From assembly GCA_964493095.1 (NCBI GenBank), contig CAZBNG010000015.1:1-33589 (forward strand): a stretch of 33,589 nucleotides of DNA, given 5' to 3'. The position numbers and the translations under genes are program-made. The notes beneath the pieces were generated by a model. That model made no database searches and was not told the DNA's origin. It saw only the letters and a program-made list of their open reading frames with translations. The stretch is from CAYXSX01 sp964493095 (GTDB taxonomy: Bacteria > Pseudomonadota > Alphaproteobacteria > Micavibrionales > Micavibrionaceae). Positions 6,481-15,253 of the stretch are shown here, in pieces (position 1 is the first letter of the stretch; each line of letters opens with the position of its first letter).

Positions 6481-8523
6481 TTATGTTGCCGGCGGTTTAT
6501 ACACCCAGAACTGATACATGCCGATGAACGTATCAGGCTGTTCCTGTTCATATTGTTCAATATAATCAAGGTTTTTTGCGGTTTTATCATCGGGGAATTG
6601 CAGTGCGTAAGCATTATGCGCGGCATTGTCCCTGAAGATCATACGCACAAATACGAGGCCGAGTTTTTCCAGCGTTTCGCGAAGTTGTGCGATTGTATAA
6701 CGGTGTTCCTGCACATGAAATATAAGGTCGCGGCAACCGGATGTCGTATAAAAATCGCTGCTTTTAAGAATTTTCCTGATTTTATGCCCCTGTGGCAGGT
6801 TTTTTATGTGTTCGCGGCAGTCCCTGATGCCGTCAAGTGTGGCAGGATAATTGTTCTGGGCAATAAACTCTCTTGTTTCGACTATATGCTTGCGTGCCGT
6901 TTCGCTGTATAGCCCTATGTTCATATAGCCGCCCGGTTTCAGGATGTTTGTTAAAACCTGCCAGCCCTTAAACGGGTCTTCCATGTGATGAAGTACACCG
7001 GTGCAGGCAATGCAGTCGTATTTTTTTTCTAGTTTTTCCAAATCTAATATGTCGGTCTGGTAAAATTTTATATTGGAATATTTCATTTCGCAGCATTTGC
7101 GCTGAGCATAAGCAATGCTGCTTTTGCTGATATCAATCGCTGTTATAGAGGCATCGGGAAATGAAAGTTTGTTGATGACAATCTGGCGCCCTGTGCCGCA
7201 GCCGGCAATAAGCAAATCCTTGCATTCAAAGTTATCAAAATAAACCCGCCCAAAAACGCTGCGTTTATTATCGGTAAAACTAGTGTGGTTTTTCCAGCGG
7301 GGGTAGGGGTTTTCTTCGTATTGTTCTCTTACTTTTTTCGAAACCGTATCTTCGATTTGACTGATGGTTTTTATATTTTTCTTTATTTCTTGTTCTTCCA
7401 AAGGTTCGGATATCTGGACGTTTACCAGTTCGGCAAGCAAAGGGTCGTCAGCAAGGTTTCGTTGAGCGTAGTCATTAATTCCAATGGCATTTTGAAGTTC
7501 GAAAAGTGCGCGGTAACAACCGGAAATGGCGAGTTTTAGCGGTAAGTTTTCTATGGCCTCCAAGGGAGTGTTTTGCAACTCGTTTAGCAGTTTGTTTAAG
7601 AGCTCTTTTTCTTCTTCGGTTACAAAGAGGACGTATTCATTGAAGAAACATTGTTCGGCTAAAGCATATAAAAGTTCTTCATGGCCGGAGATAAAGGTAT
7701 TGTTTGCTATCCGCTCAAGAAAGTAATGTCTGAAGTGTCCGTAAACTCTTTCCATGCCTATGTTGGGCAGGTTTGTTTGCCTGACGCCCATATAAAAAAA
7801 CGGGTCGCTGAAAGGTGTCATGTCAGGGTTTTTATCCACCTGCGTTCTGAATTCTTCAAAAGAGGGAGTGGAAAGAGACGTTAAATAATTTACGAGGGCT
7901 GGATCTTTGTTCACAAGCTGGAGCCATGCCGTGCTACAGTATTCATGCGGCAGGGAGTCCGATCTGAAAATGTCGAGAATTATCTGTTTGAATATTTCGT
8001 TGAAAACGTTGATGCGAATATTTTTCAGAATCAGGCATAGGTAATAACGGTATAGATGCACATCGCCGTTGTTTGCAGATAGTGCAAGTTCGCGCGCTTT
8101 GTTCATAAGTAATATGGCGTGTTCCGGCTTGTTGTCTTTGTGGTAGAACAGGGCTATGCCTGACCATGCCTTGGAATTTTTTTCATCAGAGGCTATGGCG
8201 TTTTCATAGGCGGTTTTCGCTTTGTCCATCATCGTCAGTTCGACATATATATCGCCCATTTCGGTAAGAACGTCAGAGCGCGGTATTATCGCGGCAGCTT
8301 TTGTAAGGGCGGATAAAGCTTCTGTAAGTTTCTGGTTATGATGAAGGCAGACGGCGTATCTATACGTGATGTCTATATCTGTTGGATTTTGCTTCAACGC
8401 GGCAGCGTACAAAGGTTCGGCTTTTTTATAGTCATTCCCTGTAAAAAACCTGTCCGCCCGTTCGACTTTTTTGTCTGTGAAGGGGGCGGGTGACTGATTA
8501 TGACGTTTTGCTCGTACGGGCAT
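6481..8523 (-). CDS. TPR-domain SAM-dependent methyltransferase fusion
   Basis: A 680-aa protein with two parts. Residues about 20-155 form four TPR-like repeats (DYKKAEPLYAAALKQNPTDI, then SDVLTEMGDIYVELTMMDKA and SKAWSGIALFYHKDNKPEHA), followed by a helical linker. From about residue 400 there is QYEENPYPRW and then a class I methyltransferase fold: motif I LLIAGCGTGRQ (437-447), acidic strand-2 ITAIDIS, YDCIACTGVLHHMEDP (502-517) and LKPGGYMNIGLY. The substrate is not evident. Position beside flagellin, and the analogy to Caulobacter FlmG (TPR plus glycosyltransferase, where the TPR part recognises flagellin), suggest methylation of flagellin or its glycan. It is not similar to FliB lysine methylase as far as I can see. 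The ATG at 8523 has AGGA 9 nt upstream. A structured spacer separates it from flgE. Confidence 0.88.
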   Translation of the reverse strand: MPVRAKRHNQSPAPFTDKKVERADRFFTGNDYKKAEPLYAAALKQNPTDIDITYRYAVCLHHNQKLTEALSALTKAAAIIPRSDVLTEMGDIYVELTMMDKAKTAYENAIASDEKNSKAWSGIALFYHKDNKPEHAILLMNKARELALSANNGDVHLYRYYLCLILKNIRINVFNEIFKQIILDIFRSDSLPHEYCSTAWLQLVNKDPALVNYLTSLSTPSFEEFRTQVDKNPDMTPFSDPFFYMGVRQTNLPNIGMERVYGHFRHYFLERIANNTFISGHEELLYALAEQCFFNEYVLFVTEEEKELLNKLLNELQNTPLEAIENLPLKLAISGCYRALFELQNAIGINDYAQRNLADDPLLAELVNVQISEPLEEQEIKKNIKTISQIEDTVSKKVREQYEENPYPRWKNHTSFTDNKRSVFGRVYFDNFECKDLLIAGCGTGRQIVINKLSFPDASITAIDISKSSIAYAQRKCCEMKYSNIKFYQTDILDLEKLEKKYDCIACTGVLHHMEDPFKGWQVLTNILKPGGYMNIGLYSETARKHIVETREFIAQNNYPATLDGIRDCREHIKNLPQGHKIRKILKSSDFYTTSGCRDLIFHVQEHRYTIAQLRETLEKLGLVFVRMIFRDNAAHNAYALQFPDDKTAKNLDYIEQYEQEQPDTFIGMYQFWVYKPPAT

Positions 8524-8566
8524 AGCTTTTTTATCCTAACGCATCATCTAAAAGCCTGCAGCATAG

Positions 8567-8628
8567 AAAATAAAAAGTGGGCGCATCGGTGGTTGGGTTC
8601 TTCCAGGCGGGACATACCCGATGCGCCC
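8567..8628 (-). terminator. Terminator-like long hairpin after the hook operon
   Basis: A perfect 11-bp stem GGGCGCATCGG (8579-8589) pairs with 8618-8628 around a 28-nt loop. On the minus strand it is followed by ACTTTTTATTTTC. It is the last of three hairpins after the flgE stop and the likely end of the flgI-to-flgE transcript. The large loop is unusual for a simple terminator. Confidence 0.6.
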
Positions 8629-8673
8629 TGCTGTGGCAAGAACTCCATTCTGGAGACTGTTTTTCCCACAGCA
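8629..8673 (-). ncRNA. Middle hairpin of the flgE 3' structured region
   Basis: Outer stem TGCTGTGG (8629-8636) pairs perfectly with CCACAGCA (8666-8673); an inner stem CTCCA-TTC-TGGAG (8643-8655) caps it. It directly abuts the hairpins on either side. Whether it is part of a stable 3' RNA or a mere untranslated region is unknown. No named RNA family is recognised. Confidence 0.4.
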
Positions 8674-8676
8674 AAC

Positions 8677-8736
8677 GGGTCCTGAGCGTTAGGGGTTAAG
8701 GATTGCAGGGTAGCAAGTTCCTAAAACCCAGGACCC
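8677..8736 (-). ncRNA. First hairpin of the flgE 3' structured region
   Basis: Outer stem GGGTCCTG (8677-8684) pairs perfectly with CAGGACCC (8729-8736). Nested pairings include GGTT with AACC, AGGA with TCCT and an apical TTGC-N6-GCAA (8703-8716). It begins 10 nt after the flgE stop on the minus strand. Nested pairing this extensive is unlikely in random sequence, but no family match is known to me. Confidence 0.4.
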
Positions 8737-8745
8737 AAACTTTTA

Positions 8746-10560
8746 CTATCCTCTCAGGCTCAGAAGATCCTGAGTCATTTGGTCGACAGTGTTGATCGTC
8801 CTCGTCGCAGCACCGAAGGCGCGTTGGGAGACGATCAGGCGGGCGAATTCATCGGCCAGGTCAACGTTGGAGGCTTCCAGTGTTGATGGTTCGACAAATC
8901 CGGCTCCGCCCTCACCGGCTTCACGAAGGTTCTCTTCGCCGGAATCTTCAGTTTTGCTATACGCTGTCCCCGATACTTCGGTCAGGCCGTTCTTGTTCGC
9001 GAACGTTACCAGCGGTATTTGATACAGGTCTGTTGAAGCGCCGTTAGAGAAACGGGCAACGACTCGTCCTTCACGCGTCAGTTCAATGCCAGTTCTAAGT
9101 CCTAGCTCTGCACCGTTCTGGTCGGAGAAAATCACGTCGAAGTTTCCAGCGAATTGGGAGAAGCGGGCAACATCGATATCGATGGATTGCGGAGCGGAAC
9201 CGTTGCCCCAATCAATGTTATTAAGGCTTACGACCGTATCGCCACTTGAGTTTGCTGAGGCGTTTAGCGTGCCGTCACCGTAGAAGTTGAGTAAGCCCTG
9301 AGTAATGGTGCTGCCATCGGGGTGGATAACTTTTAATTCCCACCATCCTTCAGTGTTGGGCGTCACCGCATCTTCGAGCGTTGGGAAGTCGGCCTGATTG
9401 TTGGAGGTCGACGTAGTCCCATAGGGGTTAGTCGTGCTCTGTGCACCTGCGGTGTTGAGAGTGAAGTCCTCGTAAACTGCCGCAAGCGGGGGGCCGCCGG
9501 CACCGCCGGGGAATTGCAGGCCCGTGCCGAACAAAGGCGTGCCCTCACCGGCAACTTCACTAAGCGTGATGTCGTCGCCGTAAGTAATGGCTTTGAGTTG
9601 GATCTGGCCATCGGCTGTAATAGAGGCGTTGATTTCGCCGCCACCGCCATAAGTGTCATTTAGCTGGTCTAACAGGTCGCCTACAGTATCGATCCGGATT
9701 TCGCCGGCACCCGCGGCAGCGCCGATTTTATACACCTGTGCCGCCGTGCCTGTAACGGTAACAGACATTTCATTGCCGGCGGCAATGCCTGTGAGGCTTG
9801 TAAGGTCAGTGTCCCGGGTTAAGACTTGTGACGCGTTTGAACGTGCACTGGCCATGGGTCCTGTCACCTTACGGTATTCAAGAGTCAACGTCTGTGCAGA
9901 TCCCAGAGCGTCGAAAACGGTCAGGCCGCGTGAGAAAGCGGCAGGTGTTGATGAGGGAACAGGGTACCCGGTAAAGCCGGTCGTTCCGACAGCGGCGCCG
10001 CCGACCAGGCTTCCGTTGTTGATATCCTCTTCATTGGCGTCAAGGTTGATTGCCAGTTCTGCATCACTGGTTGGGCGCGTTAATCCCCCGAGAAATGCCA
10101 CGTTGGCCGGAGAGAGGGATGTCAAGTCGCCCTGGTTTGCGGGGAGGTCTCCGTTGGAATCGATCGGCCATGCATATAACACGAAGCCGGATGCGTTTCT
10201 TAAAAGTCCTTGAGAGTCCTCGGAGAACGTTCCGGCGCGGGTATATAGGAATTCTTGCCCGGCCTGCGTTGAACGTTTGACGGGGAAGAAGCCGTTTCCA
10301 GAAATGGAAGCATCCGTCGTGGAGGCTGTTTGCTGGATTGAGCCTTGTTGGTCAACACGCTGCAGCCTGCTGACGCTCGCCGTGCCGGGTGAGAATCTTG
10401 AAGAACCACTTTGTGTGGTAACAAGCGAGTTGAAGCTGGCTTCCGAGCGTTTGAAACCGGTTGTGTTCACGTTGGCGATGTTGTTCGAAATGATCGCCGT
10501 ATTCTGCGATTGTGCGAACAGCGCCGACACACCTGTAAATAATGATCCGAATAATCCCAT
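8746..10560 (-). CDS. flgE: Flagellar hook protein FlgE (downstream copy)
   Basis: The 604-aa hook subunit forms the universal joint. The N-terminal rod/hook motif is LFTGVSALFAQSQNTAIISN followed by NIANVNTTGFKRSEASFNSL. A DASISGNGFF turn and YTRAGTFSEDSQGLLRNASG lie near residues 83-125, and the C-terminal hook motif is LEASNVDLADEFARLIVSQR with NTVDQMTQDLLSLRG at the end. Residues about 250-330 carry an IN-like beta insert with VGDLLDQLNDTYGGGGEINA. At 604 aa it is longer than enteric FlgE (about 400 aa). The ATG at 10560 has AAAGGAGA upstream. It is the last gene of the minus-strand hook operon, 59 bp after a second flgE-like gene of the same length. Of the two copies this has the more canonical N-terminus. 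Confidence 0.92.
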   Translation of the reverse strand: MGLFGSLFTGVSALFAQSQNTAIISNNIANVNTTGFKRSEASFNSLVTTQSGSSRFSPGTASVSRLQRVDQQGSIQQTASTTDASISGNGFFPVKRSTQAGQEFLYTRAGTFSEDSQGLLRNASGFVLYAWPIDSNGDLPANQGDLTSLSPANVAFLGGLTRPTSDAELAINLDANEEDINNGSLVGGAAVGTTGFTGYPVPSSTPAAFSRGLTVFDALGSAQTLTLEYRKVTGPMASARSNASQVLTRDTDLTSLTGIAAGNEMSVTVTGTAAQVYKIGAAAGAGEIRIDTVGDLLDQLNDTYGGGGEINASITADGQIQLKAITYGDDITLSEVAGEGTPLFGTGLQFPGGAGGPPLAAVYEDFTLNTAGAQSTTNPYGTTSTSNNQADFPTLEDAVTPNTEGWWELKVIHPDGSTITQGLLNFYGDGTLNASANSSGDTVVSLNNIDWGNGSAPQSIDIDVARFSQFAGNFDVIFSDQNGAELGLRTGIELTREGRVVARFSNGASTDLYQIPLVTFANKNGLTEVSGTAYSKTEDSGEENLREAGEGGAGFVEPSTLEASNVDLADEFARLIVSQRAFGAATRTINTVDQMTQDLLSLRG

Positions 10561-10619
10561 TTTTTGTCTCCTTTTTTTACGCGTCTTTAAATAATGGTTA
10601 GAGGTTGTTTTTTTCTTGG

Positions 10620-12434
10620 TTAACGTTTGAGTTGAACGAGGTTGCGGGTCATTTCGTCTACGGCATTTAGAACCTGGCCGTTAAGGGAAAAGGCCCGCTG
10701 GGTTACGATTAAGTTTCCGAATTCACCGGACAGGTCGACGTTCGATGACTCGAGAGAGGTAGAAGAAATCGATCCTGCGCCGTTTTCGTCAACCTGACTA
10801 AAAGTGGGCTCACCAGAATCTTCGGTTCTTGCGAAGGCCGTGCCGGAAATGGCCCGCAGACCGTTTGCATTCGAAAATGTTGCTAACGGCAGCTTGTAAA
10901 TATCAATGCGCTGACCGTTTGAAAACTCTGCCGTTACAATGCCATCGCGTCCGATTTCAATACCGGAGAAATTGCCGACGCCGGCACCATCCTGGGTGCT
11001 GTATATAACATTATAGTTGCCGGTGAACTGGGTGAATGCCGACATGTCCAGCGTAAAGCCAACATCTTCAGTGTCGTCGGCATCGTCGAAGTTAACCGGA
11101 GTGCTGGCCATATCTAGAAGGATATCACCGTTGGAGTCTGCCGATGCGTTCAGTCCTCCCGTGCTGTCAAAGTTTATAAGACCCTGGCGTAAAATGGTGG
11201 AGGAGCCGTTTGTCGGATCAGCAGGATCAGGGATAGTCAAGGTTACTTCCCACCACCCCTGGGTGTTGGGATTGGTGTCGTTCGAAAATGCCGGGAAGTC
11301 TCCTTGTCCGGGGTAAACGGTGTCGGTGGGGTCTGCTGTGATATCAAAATCCGGCTCGTAAGTGTAATCGGGAGTATCGTCCGGATCCTGTATGAAATTT
11401 AAGCCTGTGGAGCCGAGAACAGAGGCGCTCGACGTTGAGATATCCATGGTCGATGTAGGGTCTTTTGCCTGTACCAGCAACTGTCCGCTGCTGTTCAGGC
11501 GCGCTTCGAAAAGTTTTACGTTGTCAGCATCTGTAAAGTTGTTGATCACGTATAGCAGGTCGGCCATGGTATTTGCTTCATTGAGGGAAGTGTCTGCCGC
11601 GCCGTTAACGAAAGAAACGCTTAGTGTGTTTGTGCCGTCGCCGATCTCAAGAGTGTCGCCTGCCGTAATACCGTTTGTCGGTCCCTGAGGGTTGTCAACT
11701 AAAACGTCCTCACGGTTCATCTGCAGCGCCGTGCGTGAAGTAAAGTGTGCCATCGGGCCTACAATTTTGCGGAACTCAAGGTTGACGTTTCGCGGCGTTC
11801 CGAGTGTGTCGTAGACTGTTAGCGAGCGTGAAAAATGAGCGGTCTTGCTGTCGGCAGGGAGTTGCTGTGCTGTGCTGAACCGGTGAGGATCATAATCCTC
11901 TTCGCTTGCATTCAGATTGAGTGCGATGGAGGCTGTGCTCGTTGGCAGGATTTGTGATTCAAGGATGTTTACATCTACAGGAACGAGGGAAGATTCGCTT
12001 GTTTGACTGCCCTGGATAGAGCCGTCCTGATTAAGTGCCCAGCCGTGCAGAACAAAGCCTGCTGTATTGCGAAGTATGCCGCCGGCATCGGCGAAAAAGT
12101 CTCCTGCGCGCGTGAAAAGGGTTTCCAGCGTGGAATCGGTTCCGGCTTTGACCGTAAAGAAACCGTTTCCTGATACGGCAATATCGGTGGGTGATGATGT
12201 ACGTTGAATCGAGCCGTTAACATCGGCACGCAGGATAGATGATGTGGATACATTATTAACGGAGCCGTTATGGCGGCTGCGAGCCGGATCGCCGATCAAT
12301 TCCTTGAAACTGATGTCTGAGCGCCTGTAGCCGTTCGTGTTGAGGTTGGCGATATTCGTCGAAATATTTGACGTGGCGAGCTGCTGGGCTTGCATTCCGC
12401 CTGCGCTTGTATATAAAGAATTAAACAGTGACAT
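10620..12434 (-). CDS. Second FlgE-like hook protein (upstream copy)
   Basis: A 604-aa FlgE-family protein. The N-terminus (SLYTSAGGMQAQQLATSNIS, then TNIANLNTNGYRRSDISFKE) has the family motif with Asn-Leu-Asn and Gly-Tyr variants. DIAVSGNGFFTVK, LFTRAGDFFADAGGILRNTA and the C-terminal LESSNVDLSGEFGNLIVTQR with VDEMTRNLVQLKR confirm hook-family ends. The middle has a beta insert whose residues 296-321 resemble flagellin residues 165-190. It is clearly a paralogue of the 8746-10560 product, yet diverged throughout. It directly follows flgD (24 bp), the classical flgE place. It could be the main hook protein, a second hook subunit or a hook-filament zone protein; I cannot decide. A TTAA-N7-TTAG box lies in the 59-bp gap after it. 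Confidence 0.88.
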   Translation of the reverse strand: MSLFNSLYTSAGGMQAQQLATSNISTNIANLNTNGYRRSDISFKELIGDPARSRHNGSVNNVSTSSILRADVNGSIQRTSSPTDIAVSGNGFFTVKAGTDSTLETLFTRAGDFFADAGGILRNTAGFVLHGWALNQDGSIQGSQTSESSLVPVDVNILESQILPTSTASIALNLNASEEDYDPHRFSTAQQLPADSKTAHFSRSLTVYDTLGTPRNVNLEFRKIVGPMAHFTSRTALQMNREDVLVDNPQGPTNGITAGDTLEIGDGTNTLSVSFVNGAADTSLNEANTMADLLYVINNFTDADNVKLFEARLNSSGQLLVQAKDPTSTMDISTSSASVLGSTGLNFIQDPDDTPDYTYEPDFDITADPTDTVYPGQGDFPAFSNDTNPNTQGWWEVTLTIPDPADPTNGSSTILRQGLINFDSTGGLNASADSNGDILLDMASTPVNFDDADDTEDVGFTLDMSAFTQFTGNYNVIYSTQDGAGVGNFSGIEIGRDGIVTAEFSNGQRIDIYKLPLATFSNANGLRAISGTAFARTEDSGEPTFSQVDENGAGSISSTSLESSNVDLSGEFGNLIVTQRAFSLNGQVLNAVDEMTRNLVQLKR

Positions 12435-12458
12435 TTTCTATTTCCTGTCTTTTATGCC

Positions 12459-13184
12459 CTATGCGCCCTCTTGAGGCGTTTGATCTGTTTCGTCTGTCGG
12501 TGTTTCGCTGGCTGCGGTTTCTTCAGGTTTGTTAGCGTTCAGAATGCTGCCCACGGGCACAGCGCGTTCGCCCACGAGGGCAAAAATCGTCCCGTTCTGT
12601 GTTTCCACGCCTTTCACAATGCCTTTGACAACTGTAGTGGCGTCAATTGGCTGATTGTCTGCATCAAGTGCGTTGATACGAACCTGATATGTGCCGGCTT
12701 CCGCCATGCCGCCACCTTTAAGCGTTCCATCCCACGCGAAGGTGTCCGAGCCGGAAAGCGAGGCTGGTTCAGAATAAACTTCATTTCCGCTTTCATCCAA
12801 AATACTGATTGTGGCCTCAACGGCATTGCCGTCAATGGCATACCGAATTTCCGAAGGATTTGTGCCATCATAGTTGAATTCGGAACTGATGTAGCTGGCT
12901 TCCATGCCGACATAGCCGAGAGCGGAGGTGAAGCTGTTGGTGAGGCCGAGCGATACCAGTGAGTCGAGTTTCTGGTTAGCGTTAATTTGCTGTTCGACAC
13001 CGGAGAACGCTACGAGTTGGTTAGTGAACTCGGTCGTGTCCATCGGCGAAAGCGGATCCTGATTTTGCAACTGCGTTGTCAGCAGGGTGAGGAACTGCGT
13101 GAAGTCGGAAGCTAGTTGTGTCGACGAATTGCTGGTGCTCGCTTGCTGCTGCAGGGCTGTATTTAGAGATACGTCGGTTGTCAT
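12459..13184 (-). CDS. flgD: Hook capping protein FlgD
   Basis: FlgD is the scaffold cap for hook assembly, discarded when the hook is finished. The 241-aa protein has the N-terminal signature FTQFLTLLTTQLQNQDPLSP followed by MDTTEFTNQLVAFSGVEQQI, then an Ig/FnIII-like domain with VEATISILDESGNEV and GTYQVRINALDADNQPIDA. The C-terminal tail after about residue 215 is Glu/Thr-rich and probably disordered. AAAGGACG precedes the ATG at 13184. It lies between fliK (24 bp) and the first flgE-like gene (24 bp), the usual order in this operon. Normal length for the family. Confidence 0.95.
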   Translation of the reverse strand: MTTDVSLNTALQQQASTSNSSTQLASDFTQFLTLLTTQLQNQDPLSPMDTTEFTNQLVAFSGVEQQINANQKLDSLVSLGLTNSFTSALGYVGMEASYISSEFNYDGTNPSEIRYAIDGNAVEATISILDESGNEVYSEPASLSGSDTFAWDGTLKGGGMAEAGTYQVRINALDADNQPIDATTVVKGIVKGVETQNGTIFALVGERAVPVGSILNANKPEETAASETPTDETDQTPQEGA

Positions 13185-13208
13185 TTATACGTCCTTTTGT
13201 TCGGATCC

Positions 13209-14723
13209 TTATGCAAGGATATTGTAACTTGTGTGGCCTGTTGTAGGGTCTACCGACCAGTTCATCGTTGTTTCCAAAATTTCAATTCCATCTTCGTCGT
13301 CCCCACCACTTCTGCTCTGGCCGTTGTGTTGTTCATCATGTCCGCCGTTTTGACCGAAAGCATAGTTTTCACCTGCGAGTTCAAAACTAATCCCGGCGTC
13401 TGTATCCATGCCGGTACTATGCAAGGCGCGTTCCAAAACATGAACGTCGCGCTGGAGCATGGCCAGAGTTTCAGGTTTTTCCGCTTTAATAACTGTTTTA
13501 AGGCCTTTGTCTTTGTCGAAGTTCATGCGCACTTCTACACGTCCCAGGTCGGGGGGATTGAGGTGTAGCGTAATATCCGTTGTTTCACCCGAAGCAGCAG
13601 CTTTTTGTATTGTTGCGGCTACGATTTGCGTTGCCGGATGTGGCTGTGTAGCGCTGTGTGCTTGTGTAACCAGGTTGGTAATGCTTCCCAGCGTATTGAC
13701 ATGACCATTGTGAACGGCGCTAAGGCCCGTGTCGTCATAGTTGTCGAAACTTTGGGAAGACGAGAACAGGCTTCCGGTTAGTGAAAAGGGCCAGCCTTGC
13801 AGCACATTTTGGCTGGGAGACGTGTTGCTGTTTTGTAGTGCTTGTGCGTCCGTAGAAGTAAGTGATACAGGGCCTTTTTCTTCAGGGTTCTTGCCGCCGG
13901 AATTTCCTGCCGCGAGGTCTTCTAAAAATTGTTTGAAACGAAGATCGTCGGGGATATCTTCATCGCCGGCTGTCAGGTCGTTTACACGTGAGGAAAGATC
14001 GTTCGCCGCTTTCAGGCCGCGGCTGTTTTGTCCCTGTCCCAGGCTTTGAGCCAGATAGAGTGTCTCTGTCCCTCCCTGCGGTTTTGTGATCTGAATGAAG
14101 CCGGCAATGCCGAATTCCTGGGCGGCTTCCATTGCTCTTTCTTTTTCCATACCTTTTTCTATGAGGGCATGGGCAATTTTTTCCTGCAGATCGCTAATTT
14201 GTTCCGGTGTAAGATTAGCCGTTATTAGCGCGGTGTCGCTGTCCTGGGTGATGGATTGCAGGCGTTTTAAGATGTCCTGTGCGGAGCCTGTTTTGCCATC
14301 GTTGTTGCCTTTGCTGTCTATGGCAAAGCCGTTCAGGATGTCTTTAAGTTCTTCATCATCGAGAACGGGTTTGTTGGCGATAAGTTTGTCATCCATTTCC
14401 TGCTGGTTAAGGGATAAGGTATCTGTAATCTCTGTACCGAAGGATTTCAGAAGTTTTACGCTTTCAGTGATATGATCGCTGTCAGCCAGAAGAGTCGCGG
14501 GGTCGAGAGAAGGTTCCTTGCTTAGTGTCGGATTTTTTGATTGTAGAAGCGAAGAGCCGGGATCTTTTTTATCATCCGTTTTATTGCTGTCCTGTAAAGA
14601 TTGCAGGAACATTTCCATGAAGTCGGCCACAGGAAAGGAACCTGAAGCAGGGATGTTTGCGGAAGTTGTTGCCGTTACCTGCAAAGATTTGTTTTGCGCA
14701 GTGTAAAAACTTTCTATGCTCAT
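13209..14723 (-). CDS. fliK: Hook-length control protein FliK
   Basis: FliK measures hook length and switches the export gate from rod/hook to filament substrates by acting on FlhB. The 504-aa protein has a long, low-complexity, Ser/Asp/Gln-rich N-terminal ruler region and a conserved C-terminal hook-length domain with DITLHLNPPDLGRVEVRMNF, then ETLAMLQRDVHVLERALHST. The C-terminal tail after about 450 is Gly/Asp/His-rich. Sequence outside the C-domain is too variable for confident matching, as is usual for FliK. It follows the FlgN-like pair by 14 bp and precedes flgD. Its partner FlhB is not in the window, but a separate FlhB C-domain gene is at 33083-33457. Confidence 0.9.
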   Translation of the reverse strand: MSIESFYTAQNKSLQVTATTSANIPASGSFPVADFMEMFLQSLQDSNKTDDKKDPGSSLLQSKNPTLSKEPSLDPATLLADSDHITESVKLLKSFGTEITDTLSLNQQEMDDKLIANKPVLDDEELKDILNGFAIDSKGNNDGKTGSAQDILKRLQSITQDSDTALITANLTPEQISDLQEKIAHALIEKGMEKERAMEAAQEFGIAGFIQITKPQGGTETLYLAQSLGQGQNSRGLKAANDLSSRVNDLTAGDEDIPDDLRFKQFLEDLAAGNSGGKNPEEKGPVSLTSTDAQALQNSNTSPSQNVLQGWPFSLTGSLFSSSQSFDNYDDTGLSAVHNGHVNTLGSITNLVTQAHSATQPHPATQIVAATIQKAAASGETTDITLHLNPPDLGRVEVRMNFDKDKGLKTVIKAEKPETLAMLQRDVHVLERALHSTGMDTDAGISFELAGENYAFGQNGGHDEQHNGQSRSGGDDEDGIEILETTMNWSVDPTTGHTSYNILA

Positions 14724-14737
14724 GCTTATCTCTCTTG

Positions 14738-15235
14738 CTAGGCCGTTTCGCTGATGCTGCCTGTTGATATTGTCTTGTTGTTATCTTTATGAATGCGTCC
14801 CGTAGCGCCATAGCTTAGGGCGCTGCTTTTTTCCGCTTCTTTTCGCGCTGCCTGCCGCAAGGTGCTGCCAAGGCGGTCGACACCTTTTTTCATGCGTTCT
14901 AGCGCTTTCGAGTTTTGTTGGCCCAGTTTGAAAAGTTCTTCCTGCATATCTTTGATTTTTTGCCGTAATTCGGAACTCGTATTTTGCATTTCATTTTTGC
15001 GCTCAATGATCTGGCTGACACCATCCTGATAGTGCTGTGCTGTCATAAGTTTTTCTTCCTGGAGATTGAGAAAGGTTTGGGTGTCGGAATTTATAAGAGC
15101 ATCCGTTTCCTTTTCGTAGATGCTTTTCAGGTTGCCGATTACACCGAGCATATCCTGCAGTGCCCGGGTTGGGTTGCGGGACAAAATAAACGGGTGTGCT
15201 TTTCTTGGCTGTGCCGGTTGCTGTGTCTGTGTCAT
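14738..15235 (-). CDS. FlgN-like export chaperone (second of two)
   Basis: A 165-aa helical protein with features of FlgN-type chaperones, which escort hook-filament junction proteins FlgK and FlgL to the export gate. Visible are the E-x-x-AL helix (SIYEKETDALINSDTQTFLN) followed by LQEEKLMTAQHYQDGVSQII and a long coiled coil through residue 130. The N-terminus has HPFILSRNPTRALQD. The tail is polar. The ATG at 15235 has GGAGAG about 11 nt upstream. It lies 18 bp after a similar gene, and the two look like diverged copies. FlgK and FlgL, the expected clients, are not in this window. Family assignment is by pattern only. Confidence 0.6.
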   Translation of the reverse strand: MTQTQQPAQPRKAHPFILSRNPTRALQDMLGVIGNLKSIYEKETDALINSDTQTFLNLQEEKLMTAQHYQDGVSQIIERKNEMQNTSSELRQKIKDMQEELFKLGQQNSKALERMKKGVDRLGSTLRQAARKEAEKSSALSYGATGRIHKDNNKTISTGSISETA

Positions 15236-15253
15236 GAGTAATGGCTCTCCGTC

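Noticed and set aside
10587..10601. TTAA-N7-TTAG between the two flgE-like genes as a CtrA box
   Set aside because: One mismatch in a conserved half site, within an operon and without a clear -10 at the right distance.
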